Shown: piece after piece, positions 1 through 9,999 of the stretch
Layout of the letters: each line of letters starts with the position of its first letter
Numbering within the stretch: position 1 is the stretch's first letter
From: Eurosta solidaginis
Lineage: Eukaryota; Arthropoda; Insecta; Diptera; Tephritidae
DNA length: 64,000 nucleotides
NCBI RefSeq assembly: GCF_040869045.1
Contig: NC_090323.1
Location: 38,000,066-38,064,065 of the forward strand
Direction of reading: 5' to 3'
Translations under genes and position numbers: made by a program
Notes under the pieces: generated by a model
Seen by the model: only the letters and a program-made list of their open reading frames with translations
Told to the model about the DNA's origin: nothing
Database searches by the model: none

Positions 1-2
1 CG

Positions 3-248
3 CAAACCCTTGTTGCAGAATCTAAAAAGGAAACTTGCCAATGTTGCAACTCCCCGCACCTTATTAGATTCTGTCCACAATTCAAGCGAATGTCTGTGCA
101 AAACCGGACAAAATTCGTAAAACAAGCTAAGCTGTGCACAAACTGCCTTAGCAGCACTCATATCATCAATGAGTGCACGAGCAAGTAGTCATGTTCGACA
201 TGTCATCAACGGCATCACACGCTGTTGCATGCGAGCCCACAAGCTTAA
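3..248 (+). pseudogene. BEL gag C-terminus with three zinc-binding knuckles (fragment)
   Basis: Reading frame 3 gives a CX2CX3HX4C knuckle (CQCCNSPHLIRFC) starting at 36. A CX2CX4HX4C knuckle (CTNCLSSTHIINEC) follows, then a CX2C plus HHTLLH motif (CSTCHQRHHTLLH). This triple zinc module is the nucleocapsid part of BEL/Pao gag and would bind the element's RNA. A TAG at 186-188 splits the second and third knuckles, and a TAA at 246-248 follows. The same frame continues into the protease region, as expected for a fused gag-pol. The N-terminal part of gag is off the left edge. Confidence 0.8.
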
Positions 249-1150
249 CGTTCCACCCCGCGAACGAATGCACCAAAGGTGCAGCACACAACTGCTGAGT
301 CAACACCTCCCGTTCGACAAACGCAGAATAGCTCCGATTCTAGCGAGCTACCGTGTTGTTCAAAACACGCACCGGTTCAATCATTGCATGCAGCCAATGA
401 TAACCAAATTCTCCTTCCTACTGCTATAGTCGCAGTCGAACACGAAGGGGAATTATTTCAACTGAGAGCCCTTATTGATCAGGGCTAGGAAAGAACTTTC
501 ATTTCCTCGAAAGTTCAAAAACGGTTGAAACTTCCATTCGAACATTCAAAGTTCGAAATCTCTGGCATGGGTGGACAAGTCGTACAAAAGTCCTCCAAGC
601 TTTGTCCTTTGATACTGGTTGCATCCAAGGCCATGAAAAGGATAAAGGTTGTGCCATTGTGTTGCCGCAATTGACAAAAAATCTGCCAACATCCACCATT
701 AGTCGCAAAATCTGGCAGCAGTTCAAACTCCTTGAGCTCGCTGATCCCAGTTGCCACATACCGGGTCAGACTGACATGGTCATTGGCAGCGACATACTTC
801 CACAAATTCTGCTGGAAGGTATAAAAAAGGTGTGCGGTAGCATACTTGCGCAACAAACCATTTTTGGTTGGATTCTCAGTGGTCCAATAACTGAAAATGT
901 TGTGTCATTCTCGACGCAAGTCCAAGCGTCAAACGAGACACTCAGTTCTCAACTGAGAAAATTTTGGGAAGAGGAGGAAATTCCACAACCTCCACAGATA
1001 TCCCCTGAGGATCAAGCGTGTGAGCAGATATACGCAACAACAACGACACGTGCACCAAACGGTCGATACATTGTGCGACTTCCATTCACGGAGAGTTTCC
1101 TGAAAAACTCTCCCTCGGCAAATCCCGCCCGGCTGCTCTGCAGCAGTTTT
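249..1150 (+). pseudogene. BEL pol: aspartic protease (A17/DUF1758-like) and linker to RT
   Basis: The frame continues from gag, with a linker and then the protease active-site loop. The loop reads ALIDQG and is cut immediately by a TAG at 486-488; the family usually has ALxDxGS here. Downstream residues typical of the family follow (VLPQLTKNLPT, GSDILPQIL, FGWILSGP). The reading frame changes from frame 3 to frame 2 near 650. The C-terminal linker (RFW/KFWEEEEIP, SPEDQACEQ, GRYIVRLPF) is the conserved lead-in to BEL reverse transcriptase. The region cannot give an active protease. Confidence 0.8.
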
Positions 1151-2062
1151 TCAGCATGGAGCGATCGCTTCAGAAAAAGGGGGAGTTAGGTACAATGTAC
1201 AACAATGTGTTGCAAGAATATCTCGATCTTGATCACATGGAATCTGCCGACTTATGCGAAATAACTTCGAATGGCAAGGCCTTCTCATTTTACTTGCCAC
1301 ATCATGCGGTAGTCAAACCAGATAAGGTCACCACCAAAGTTCGTGGGGTTTTCAACGCCTCTAAAAAATCTGGGTGAGGAAAATCCCTGAATGACGTGCT
1401 ATACACTGTTCCAACTCTCCAACCAGATCTCATGCTACTAATTCTACAGTGGCGCATGCATAAGTATGTGTTCAATGGAGACATTGAAAAAATGTACCGT
1501 CAGATCCTTATACACGAGGACGACAAAGATTTTCAGCGAATCCTATTTCCCAAATCGACCAACTCCAATGTAAGCGATTTCAATCTAAAAACGGTTACAT
1601 TCGGCGTCAATTGTGCACCATATCTCGCTATTCGTACGTTGCATCAACTACGGTGACACGAAAGCGATATTCCCGTTGGCTGCAACAATTCTCAAGACGC
1701 AAACGTATGTCGACGACGTCCTATCCGGAAGTCATACCATCGATAACGCCACTGAATCACTCGTTCAAGTGATAAACGCCCTAAAATCAGCTGGCTTCAT
1801 ACTAAAGAAACTAACGGCTAATCACCCGGCCATATTAGAACAGTTTCCGAAGGAGGATCTTCTAGACTCCAACTTCTTAAAATTTGAGAGCACTTCCAAT
1901 ACCAAAACTCTTGGCATTCGATGGAACACGCTCACGGATAAATTTTCATACACCATGCTGCCGGAACACACCCAAAATGCGGTCACAAAGCGACAAATTC
2001 TATTTTCTGTTGCAAAACTTTTTGACCCGGCAAGATGGCTGTCGCCAGTTATGATCCAGGCC
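1150..2062 (+). pseudogene. BEL pol: reverse transcriptase domain, broken
   Basis: RT palm motifs are visible: VFNASKKSG near 1350, FNGDIEKMYRQI near 1470, FGVNCAPYLA near 1610 and the catalytic TYVDDVLSG near 1705. The stretch from about 1150 to 1640 lies in frame 1 and the flanks in frame 2, so there is a frameshift on each side. A TGA at 1375 sits where the family has a sense codon, and a TAG ends the segment at 2063-2065. The YVDD aspartates are intact although the frame is not. Confidence 0.85.
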
Positions 2063-2065
2063 TAG

Positions 2066-2515
2066 ATGCTTCTACAAGAAATCTGGCTGGATGGAAGCGA
2101 TTGGGATGAAAGCGCCAAACCCGCGACATTATCAAAATGGCAACATTTCGCAGAAAATCTGCCAGATATTTGCCACCTCGGAATCCCTCGATGGGTTAGT
2201 GTCTTTCCAGGGCAAGACATCCAAATCTACGGGTTCTGTGATGCCTCGGAAAAAGCATATTGCGCAGCGATTTACATCCGCACACATGTGGGCAACCAAA
2301 TAAAATCTTCTCTTTTGGTTGCGAAAGGCAAAGTTGCCCCCATAAAAACTGTAAGCTTACCCCGCTTAGAGCTATGTGGTGCAGTCCTACTCGCAAAACT
2401 GGCTTCAACTGTTCGAAAACAGCTCGACTTATATGCATGCAACATATTCTTATGGTCAGATTCTGAGATTGTACTAGCCTGACTAGAGAAATCTCCATCG
2501 ACCTGGAAGACTTAT
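2066..2515 (+). pseudogene. BEL pol: RNase H domain
   Basis: Frame 2. Acidic residues are in their usual motifs: GFCDAS near 2236, [15 protein letters not shown] near 2358 and [10 protein letters not shown] near 2453. The last domain element, NSADLGTRG near 2590, lies after a TGA at 2480 that replaces a likely Trp codon. RNase H removes the RNA strand during reverse transcription. The catalytic residues are present but the ORF is interrupted on both sides. Confidence 0.8.
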
Positions 2516-4274
2516 GTGGCCAACCGTACCTCTCAAATTCGAGAATATCTTCCCAGCGGCACCTGGCGCCATAAATCTAGCCAAGACAACTCTGCTGATC
2601 TTGGCACACGTGGTTGCAAGCCGCATAATTTGATAGGCTCTTCACTTTGGTGGCACGGACCACAATGGCTTTCTCGCCACATTTCGGCATGGCCAAAGCC
2701 GAAAGCAGGTAGCGCTTCTCCACCCGAGAAACGCAAGGTCGAAGCATATCACACACACGAGGAAGAGGACGATATTCTCCAACGCTTCTCCTCGTACTCT
2801 CGAGCTCTCCGTGTGATTGCATACGTGTTCCGCTTTGCGAACAATGCCTGCAACAAATCCAAATCGGTGGCAACAACTCATAATCCCCATATGACGTACA
2901 AAGAGTTGCAACATGTGAAAACGCGGCTTGTGGCAATGGCACAATCTCGCCATTTCGGGGCGAAAAAGAGCGCCTTACAAAACAAAATGCCAATAAGCAA
3001 AAAGAGTTCCCTTCTGACTCTTGATCCATTTCTGGATGGATACGGACTGCTGCGTATCGGTGGCCGATTGGAACATTCTACAATGCAATACAACGAGAAG
3101 CATCCAATAATCCTTCCTCCGGATTCAAGGCTCTGCCAGTTGTATCTGGAGTTTTTACACCGCCTGCTTCTTCATGCAGAAATGCGGTTAATGCTCCAAA
3201 TGGTGAGGCAAGAGTACTACGTACCAAAACTAAAGCCTCTTATAAAGAAATGCATTTTACAATGCAAATCTTGCACGCTTTTCAAATAGAAAACGCGCAC
3301 GCAAATAATGGCAGCTCTACCACCTGAGCGCTGCAATTTCTCACTCCCCTTTTCCACAACAGGAGTAGACTTTGCAGGTCCATTCCAAATAAAAGCATCG
3401 GTTCTGAGGTCGACCACTATCATAAAAGGGTACGTGGCTGTATTCGTCTGTTTTTCCACAAAGGCAGTACACCTCGAGCTATGCTCGGACCTTACTACTG
3501 AAGCCTTTCGAGCAGCATTCGCCCGATTCGTTGGCAGACGAGGCTATCCCTCAAAAATGATGAGCGACAATGGTAAAACGTTCATTGGCGCTCAGCGCGC
3601 ACTCGAACGCGAATTTGTAAAATTTCTTAAGGAATGCTCTGCGGACATTGTGCAAAAATATGCCCCCCAGGGAATAAACTGGCAGTATATTCCACCCAGC
3701 GCCCCTCATATGGACGGCTTGTGGGAATGCGCAGTAAAAAGTTTTAAAACCCACTTAAAAAAAACCGCTGCATCCCACAAGTTTAAATTCGAAGAATTCA
3801 AGACGCTGTTAGTGCGTATTGAAGCAGTTCTCAATTCAAGGCCTCTAACCTCACTATCCCAGGACCCAGCTGACTTCACAGCGCTCACTCCGGGTCACCT
3901 CCTTCGAGGTGCACCGCTATTAGCCATTCCTGAGCCAAACGCGGAAGACCTCTCCTGGATAAATCGATGGGAAAAACTCAAATCGCTTCATCACCAATTT
4001 AGTCGACGCTGGAAAGGGGATTATCTGAAGGACCTTCAGAAGCGCTATAAATGGCAAACGCCACAGCGAAATCCTCAACCAGGCGACCTCGTCGTAATTA
4101 AAGAAGAATCACTCCAACCCACCGAGTGGCGTCTGGGACGAATCGAGAACGTTCGCCTCGGACCTGACAACCAGGTTCGGGTTTTAGAGGTTCGCACCCA
4201 AAATGAGCTTCATGCGCCCCTTAGTTAAACTGTGCTTTCTTCCAATGGAGCACTCTTCGAGCACAGCGCTCTAA
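2516..4274 (+). pseudogene. BEL pol: integrase (HHCC, DDE core, C-terminal domain)
   Basis: Frame 2. The zinc-binding N-domain has HRLLLHAEM and CKSC near 3160-3275. The core starts at GVDFAGPF near 3364, with the second Asp in MSDNGKTFIGA near 3560 and the Glu in HMDGLWECAVKSFK near 3710. The C-terminal part has GDLVVIKEE and WRLGRIENVRLGP (around 4084-4165), the domain that follows integrase in BEL elements. A TAG at 3287 separates N-domain and core. A one-base frame change near 4212 hides the natural ending (RPLVKLCFLPME), which would stop at 4272-4274. Confidence 0.85.
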
Positions 4275-4339
4275 CTTATATACGTTTCCCCTGTATAATT
4301 AAATTTCCGTATCATCCGCTGTATCCAAATACTTCTCGT

Positions 4340-4365
4340 TTCTCTCTCTGATCTTGTACTTTCAG
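4340..4365 (+). promoter_or_regulatory. Strong candidate 3' splice site before the extra ORF
   Basis: A pyrimidine-rich run (TTTCTCTCTCTGATCTTG) leads to TTTCAG with the AG at 4364-4365, 12 bases before the ATG at 4378. It lies between the pol ending (4274) and the extra ORF, the position of an env-type subgenomic acceptor. The matching donor would be in the missing 5' leader, so splicing is inferred. Confidence 0.5.
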
Positions 4366-4377
4366 GACGACACCATC

Positions 4378-4962
4378 ATGGCATCTCGACCAGCATGTCC
4401 ACTGGCTTCCACGGCAGAGACCGACAACTGCCTTCAGTGTCGGCTCTGCCACCGCTACCACGCGCTGCGGACCTGCCCGGCTTTTAAGGCGTTGCGGCCA
4501 CCGCAGCGTGCAACAGTGGCCAGAGCCCAGGGTTACTGTTACAATTGCCTAGCCCTCACATATACAACGGGTGAATGCGACTTCCGAGGGTCGTGCAAAA
4601 TGTACGGTCTGGCGCATCACACCCTCCTGCACAATGGACCGAAAAGTCAACGTGGTCAAGGAAAGGTCCCAACACAGCAAGCATCCCGGAAGCCGAAACC
4701 CAGGCCGAAAAAGAAGAATGAAGAGAGAAAGTCCACCTGCGCCTGTAGGGCACAAAAAGCGCACCCGGCAACCAAGCCCGCGGCAACCCCCAAAACGGAG
4801 CGGACGGCCAAGCGCACGATCGCGCGCACTTCACAAGGCCTGCAAACGGCGCAATGTCAACGGCGCAACACCAGCCGCGCCTTAGATACGACCATCCGCG
4901 CCCTGCAGGAACTGCAGAAGGTGCTCACTAGCACCTCCCTGCAGGGCGGGCAGGATGTTTAA
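4378..4962 (+). CDS. BEL accessory 3' ORF: second zinc-knuckle protein, 194 aa
   Basis: The ORF is open from an ATG in good context (ATC ATG G, A at -3) to a TAA. Residues 18-30 form CX2CX3HX4C (CRLCHRYHALRTC), the same spacing as the first gag knuckle at the window start. The next two units are degenerate: CYNCLALTYTTGEC has Tyr for the expected His, and CKMYGLAHHTLLH has Tyr for the second Cys. A long Lys/Arg/Pro-rich segment follows, and the C-terminus is a predicted amphipathic helix (RALQELQKVL). It probably binds nucleic acid. It lies where env would be, yet nothing is env-like. It is more GC-rich than pol and free of stops although pol is broken. The last codons overlap the polypurine tract and LTR start. 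Function is unknown. Confidence 0.7.
   Translation: MASRPACPLASTAETDNCLQCRLCHRYHALRTCPAFKALRPPQRATVARAQGYCYNCLALTYTTGECDFRGSCKMYGLAHHTLLHNGPKSQRGQGKVPTQQASRKPKPRPKKKNEERKSTCACRAQKAHPATKPAATPKTERTAKRTIARTSQGLQTAQCQRRNTSRALDTTIRALQELQKVLTSTSLQGGQDV
4939..4955 (+). other. Polypurine tract of the BEL element
   Basis: CTGCAGGGCGGGCAGGA directly precedes TGTTTAAG, a typical BEL LTR start. It is the expected second-strand primer just inside a 3' LTR. Confidence 0.5.
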
Positions 4963-5270
4963 GCCGCCTCCAACAATATTCAGACGGCGGCGAAAATCCT
5001 ATGCGCAGCCGTGCGCGGCGAGTGGAAAGGCGCCAACACGCATTCACTACAATCGTCATCCACAATAATTGCAACGAACCAGTCTAGCGCTATCAATCGG
5101 CAATCGCGGACGCGCTCAATACCTTTTTGTGTATTTATTTAAAATACGTATCAATACTTTGAATTTGAATTTGAGCTACAGTTTCTAACGAGCTAATTAC
5201 TTAATCATTAAATTATAATTAAAGTGAAATATTTATAACGTTTTTAAAGAAAAACTATTGACCCTTTTAA
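4956..5270 (+). repeat. Putative 3' LTR of the BEL element
   Basis: The sequence begins TGTTTAAG right after the polypurine tract and becomes AT-rich and non-coding. LINE-derived sequence begins at about 5275. The left limit is supported by the tract. The right limit is an estimate because the partner LTR lies outside the window and no target duplication could be read. Confidence 0.5.
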
Positions 5271-5870
5271 TTGGAAGTGTTAAGTGTAGCGAAGAAAGAC
5301 CACACATTTGTTCAGAGAGTGTTGTTGCTGTTATTAACAACACAAAGAGTATGTCTTCTTCTAGACTTGGAAGGGGCGTTTAACAATGTTCTGACTGAAG
5401 ATATCAGCAGAGCTCTATTGGGTGTAAGGCTAGGTGTTCTGTCATATATCCTCCTTCTAGAGTTTCTAATGGACAACGAAGCCAGTGACTGCCGAGTGAT
5501 TGCCTAAGTAGATGTCCTCAAAGTACTGGTAAATTTCAGGAAAACCAGCGCAAATTTATCTAAGGGCTATTTAGACGTGACGCTAGGTGGGACGAGTCAA
5601 ATGGACCGTCTGAAAACCTGGCGGAAAGTTGTTATTTCTGTTAACGAGGAGGTATAAAATTTATGTTTCTAGACTCCTGTCGATTAAGGAGTATCACATC
5701 TACTTTCTGATAAGGTTAAATATCTGAGGACTATATTGAGCAGGCAACGGTTTTGTATAGTCAGTGTTTAGGATAGGGTTAGAGGATCACGGTTGCCCCT
5801 TCAGCTGTGGGATAACTATCATTTTTATGCGATGGTTTCTAAAACGATACTTCTCTCTGTGAATTGCCAT
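5271..5870 (+). pseudogene. Non-LTR retrotransposon RT fragment (R1/Jockey-like)
   Basis: Translation gives LLLDLEGAFNNVLTE near 5360, the RT finger/palm motif of insect LINEs (usually FLDIEGAFNNV). Further on come a MDRLKTWRK-like stretch near 5600 and VKYLRTILSRQ near 5720, which resembles the VKYLGVILD motif that follows the catalytic site. Stops and frameshifts are frequent and the FADD-type catalytic box is not seen, so this is dead debris inserted next to the BEL LTR. Confidence 0.6.
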
Positions 5871-6071
5871 TGCCATGAATAGTGCTGGTTGGTTTCAGCT
5901 GAGCTCTAACAACACCCAACCCGGAATTCAATATCATGCTGAACATACATATATATATTTGGTGGATATTGCGAACGAGGAAACTGCGGTTCGGACGTTG
6001 ATCAGATTTCATAATATGGATCATGGCCTTACTTATTTCTTCCTACTGAAATGCAGCGTTCTTACCACGCC

Positions 6072-6490
6072 CCAGCAGGTTGGGGGGGCTTAGAATATAT
6101 CCGCAATAGGTATGCTTATAGTAGGAGGGGCTTAAAATACCAAATTGATTCAGGGCGTTGTGTAACGCAACCCTCTCAAGGTGTTGCCAGCGCAATATAT
6201 AGCTTCTCCAACTCAATTTTCAAGCTAATCTACCTGCGGCGAATCCTGTTTCATTAACAGCCGAGGCTCTGGCGACCCCGAACTCCTGATAGATCAGAAG
6301 GTTGCATGTGATCATACCAAATCGTTCCCGATGTGGTTGGGCGAGTACCTTTATGGTGCTTGTTACCGGAACATACCTGATCTGCATCCATGCAAAGGAT
6401 CATCAACATCGATAATACTAAACAAGGCCTTCGGGGAGTGTTCATATGGCTACAACAACAACAAAAATAACAGCGTTCTTACCAGCTTCA
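6072..6490 (+). repeat. LINE-3'-end-like dispersed repeat, copy A
   Basis: The copy contains GGGGGCTTAGAATATATCCGC, then a TTGCCAGCGCAATATATAGC block, then TACCTGATCTGCATCC. It ends in CTTCGGGGAGTGTTCATATGGCTACAACAACAACAAAA. The same blocks recur at 6832-7122, 21385-21785 and 37319-37625. A fixed 3' end followed by a CAA-rich tail is typical of a LINE 3' UTR or a SINE that borrows it. It may be the tail of the RT fragment just upstream, but the link between them is not proven. Confidence 0.65.
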
Positions 6491-6831
6491 ACTTTATCTC
6501 TGGCAAAATAAAATAATGTTTGACGAGCATGAAAAGAGGAACAGGGAAATGTACACAAATGAACCAATGGGTTAGCTAACTAGTTTACGGATAGTTGCGA
6601 TTTGAAAGTGACGGTTGGTGGGACTATTTTCTGTTAGAAGCTAGCTGTAAGCCGTAGGATAAAACTGTCCAAAAATGAAATAATTTTTAGGCGAAAGTCG
6701 CTGCGATTAAGAAGGATAATGAGCGTGTAAAGTGCACTGAAGTTTAAGCTAACTATTTCGCGTATCTTTCGCAGCAGATAAGACTTCAAAATAAGGTAAG
6801 TGGCAACAACAAACAAAGAAGAAAATATGTC

Positions 6832-7122
6832 CCCCAGGCGGTAAGTATGCCTATCGTCGGTGGCGACTAAAATACCAAATAGATTCAAGGAGTTGTGTAG
6901 TGCAACACTTTTAAGGGGTTGCCAGCGCAATATATAGCTTCGTCAACCCAATTTTCAACCTCACCTGTCCGTGGTGAATCCCGTTTTATTAACAGCAGAG
7001 GCTCTGGCTTGGTACCGGAACGTACCGGATCTGCATCTGGCGAAGGACCATCAACATCGATAACACTCCCCAAGACCTTCGGGTAGTGTTCTTATTGCTA
7101 CAACAACAACAACAACAAAAAC
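6832..7122 (+). repeat. LINE-3'-end-like dispersed repeat, copy B (internal deletion)
   Basis: Same blocks and order as copy A: CGACTAAAATACCAAATAGATTC, TTGCCAGCGCAATATATAGC, GGAACGTACCGGATCTGCATC and CTTCGGGTAGTGTTCTTATTGCTACAACAAC. The middle part with the GATCATACC region is missing. The CAA tail at 7100-7127 is longer than in copy A. Confidence 0.65.
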
Positions 7123-7127
7123 AAGCA

Positions 7128-8166
7128 ACATGTTTGTCAGTCATGTATGTATTTTCATATAGAGGCACACTAATGTACGATAGTCATACCCGATTTTCGG
7201 TTTATATGCTACTTATGTGCTATGATATGCGTTATTTCGGTTTTCTGTTAATGCGACATATTAACTTTTTCTGAGTTAGTTGTAGTTGTATCAGTACTGT
7301 CTTTAGTAAAGTCCAGGGTACTTCCTTGATCAGAGTTAGTGGTCACCCAAAATAATCTAGGCTAACCGTCTGTACCAGGACGTGGAGTTTTGCCGTTAGA
7401 AGGCAGTATTTAGAATCCTCAGTGGCAATACAAGTGTCAAGGGTAAGAAATTAGTAAACACCAAACAGAATGGTACACCCCACATGAATGGTATTAGCTG
7501 TTTTCAAAATTATCCTTATAACTTCAGTTTACTGTCAATTAGGTATCTTTTGTACAAAGAATTAATTTCAACACATACACACCTTCTACAATTTCTTTCA
7601 TCGGCACATTGTACCTTTTGAGTCACATACCAACCACTACATCTAACGACTCACTTACCTAAAATTTCATACAAATTTTACAACTTCATCAGCCTAACAC
7701 GTTTGCACTCAGTTTCAGCTCGCTTTGGAAAAAAGGAAGCCTGCAAATGACCAACTAGCCAATCTGTATTGTTAGCCAAGCAATAGGACGTGCAAAGGAG
7801 AAAGGTGAGAATATAATGAACATTTTGTAGAAATTATTTTCGACAGATATTATCGCCTCAATGCGCAGCTACTTTGTGCTAGTGGAGCTGTCCACACAAC
7901 CCAATAAACCAAAGAATGTTCAAGCTTGAATATTTAATTCTTAATTTCATTTGTAGGTTTGGTATTGAAGACTAAAAACTTAATCCAACTCCTTCTTAAA
8001 ATTTTCTATAAATACGGTTTGATTTCTTAATTTCCGGAGAGGCTGGAAAGAAAATTTAGTATGTTTATTAGGGTAGTCCAAAAATTATATTTTTCATTTG
8101 GGTTTAGTGAAATTATTGTTCAGGACATCCAAAAGTTTGTCTGTCAAAATTTCAAATTGTCCTGAG
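7128..8166. other. Intergenic DNA, no gene seen
   Basis: Moderately AT-rich unique-looking sequence. Short ORFs here show no family motif and no codon pattern. Nothing further can be supported. Confidence 0.5.
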
Positions 8167-8281
8167 GCCTTATTCTGTAACTCAATTCGAAAGGAAATGC
8201 GACTTGAAAGCTGTCAATTCACATACATTTGTTTTTCAAATCTGAAAGAAATTTCTTTCAAATCGAGTTGCATAATAAGGC
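8167..8281. mobile_element. Short MITE with ~27-bp terminal inverted repeats
   Basis: The left end GCCTTATTCTGTAACTCAAT matches the reverse complement of the right end (GCCTTATTATGCAACTCGAT), continuing through about 27 bp with a few mismatches. Total length is 115 bp and there is no coding capacity. A clear target duplication is not visible. Confidence 0.6.
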
Positions 8282-8389
8282 ATCTTAACAATATTTTCAC
8301 TATACCAAAAGCAAAAAAATATTTTTGGGCACACCCCAATTTATTTCGAATCGATTTTCCACCGTCCTTGTTAATTTGCTTTAAAGACA

Positions 8390-8960
8390 AATCAGGTTCG
8401 TTAAATGTGCCATCTTCACTGTCGTTGTTGCTTCAATATCCTTTTTTCAAATTGAAGATTACATAATTTGGACAATTTGGTTTAAGCGTTATTACATCTT
8501 CAGTGCCTTTTTTTGCTCTTACGTCCTTAAAACGTAGCGGTCGATTTGTCTCCAACCGAATTCAACAAAGAATCATGAAGAATCGTTCCAAATTACATTA
8601 GTTAATTATCAATTGAAGTAAGAGATACCCCCGTTTTGTCGCTGTGCCATCTTCAGTGTATTTTTTCGTTCTAAAATTTTCAAAGCATTGAAAGCGGGTT
8701 GCCTCTAAATTTGTAACGAATAACTGATAAACGATCCAAACTCATCAGTGTGTTTTTAAATGAAGTAAGACACATTTCAACTATCTTGGTTCTCTCAAAT
8801 CTGATCTCGTTGTACTATCTTCAGTGTCATTTTTCTGGTTATGTTCTCAGAACATCGAAACAGGTTTGTTTACTACAAAATATGAGAAAGGATGACGGAT
8901 AACGATTTTAATACACACCTGTTCAGTATCAATTTCAATTCCAACTGAAGAAAATTTGAA
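8390..8960. repeat. Diverged tandem repeat with CATCTTCAGTGT core
   Basis: The core (G)TGCCATCTTCAGTGT and close variants start near 8411, 8494, 8648 and 8816. The last two spacings are about 154 and 168 bp. Each is followed by TTTTT-rich sequence, then an ACGAATAACTGATAAACGAT-like part and GAAGTAAGA. A related isolated core occurs at 43846. The units are old and poorly conserved. Confidence 0.5.
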
Positions 8961-9417
8961 AAAGCGTTTCAGTCCCATATCGTTCCTCTCTCTTTTGTTT
9001 AGTAAGGATTTTAACGGTTTAACTGCATTTTAAACCCAACGACTAATAGAAGATAACTTGCTACAAATTCTTGCCAAATACGTCATTGAACAAAATTGTT
9101 TATTGGGTATTGACACACAAGAAGCTGTGGCAATGCAATAACACTTTCACAAATAAAACAAAAGAAATCGGAGTGAAATGAGGGCAGTGGTTTGGGTGCT
9201 TGAACATTTATGTCTTGCTAATTTTGCTGCATAAGCAAGCAGTACTGCCAATGATGATTACATACACGCTAACGTACATACCACATATAGCCACAGTAAC
9301 CTAAATGAAGTTTAGGCAACTTCTTAAGGGCCGGTACCTGTTAGATAGCGAGTAAGAAGAGATATTTTTCAAATTTTTTAAGATTGTTAAATTAGTATTT
9401 TCGAAATCAATTGCAGC
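8961..9417. other. Intergenic DNA, no gene seen
   Basis: No motif, RNA gene or repeat boundary could be recognised here. Confidence 0.4.
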
Positions 9418-9981
9418 TTACGTGAACCAGTAGTTCTCGCTGTAGCTACCGCTACTACTACCACCTGGGACTACCCATTAGCTCACAAATTAAACAGTCT
9501 TTGGTGGGTACCATAGTTGACTTGCTGCGCGGCGAAAGCTTCACCAATTTTATCCTGCAAGGGCGAGACATAGAACTGAAACAACGAGGCCGACAAAATA
9601 ATAAACACAGCCGCCTTAGCTAGGATGAATTCGCCGAGCTGGTTGTTACCCCTTGCTGATATTACTTGAGCATCGTGGCCCACACCTTAAAACGCCGACC
9701 TCTAAAAACCATGTCTTGAGCAACGTGGCGCTGTCATAACTAAGGAAGCTAAGGCGGAAAGGCAAAGGATGCCAGCATATGACACAGAAATCGGGTTCTG
9801 CATCCAATGTGGCCAACTGTGGGCATTCCAACGCCATTTTTGCTGATCCGGCGGATGCCAAGAACATTATCCCGAAGCTGTGATGTGTGATGCAGTATAA
9901 TGAGTGTATATTGCTAAAAAAACAATCAGTTTTCAGCTGAGTAAATGACAAGGAAAGCATCTCCAAATACACCGGGCACAT
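9418..9981 (-). other. Unidentified coding-like stretch (possible exon(s) or pseudogene)
   Basis: On the minus strand an open frame at 9981-9646 is followed by another at 9683-9483. The second includes a hydrophobic segment (ILAKAAVFIILSASLFQF) and a charged/Ala-rich part (IGEAFAAQQVNYG). Further down, a third frame reads GSSSGSYSENYWFT and stops at 9418-9420. A 47-base interval with GT...AG ends and a CTAAT branch-like motif could join the last two frames, but that is shorter than usual fly introns. I do not recognise the protein. Composition is less AT-rich than the surroundings. It may be a host-gene remnant or chance ORFs. Confidence 0.25.
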
Positions 9982-9999
9982 CTCGATGTTCAGCAGCTG

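Larger units (their letters stand above)
1..5270 (+). mobile_element. BEL/Pao LTR retrotransposon, 5'-truncated by the window edge, degenerate
   Basis: Domain order is diagnostic of BEL/Pao: gag zinc knuckles, retropepsin-like protease, RT with YVDD, RNase H, HHCC integrase with DDE core, then a C-terminal domain with W-x-LGRI. An extra ORF, a polypurine tract and a putative 3' LTR follow. The pol region is broken by in-frame stops (around 186, 246, 486, 1375, 2063, 2480 and 3287) and by frame changes near 650, 1150, 1640 and 4212, so the copy cannot encode a full polyprotein. The 5' LTR, leader and most of gag are outside the window. The right limit is approximate because the LTR end was not matched to a second copy. 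Confidence 0.9.

Noticed and set aside
4378..4962. Envelope gene for the BEL element
   Set aside because: No signal peptide, membrane segment or glycoprotein features; it has zinc knuckles and a basic region instead.
8098..8466. 122-codon open frame on the plus strand
   Set aside because: It overlaps a MITE and the CATCTTCAGTGT tandem repeat and has no family motif.
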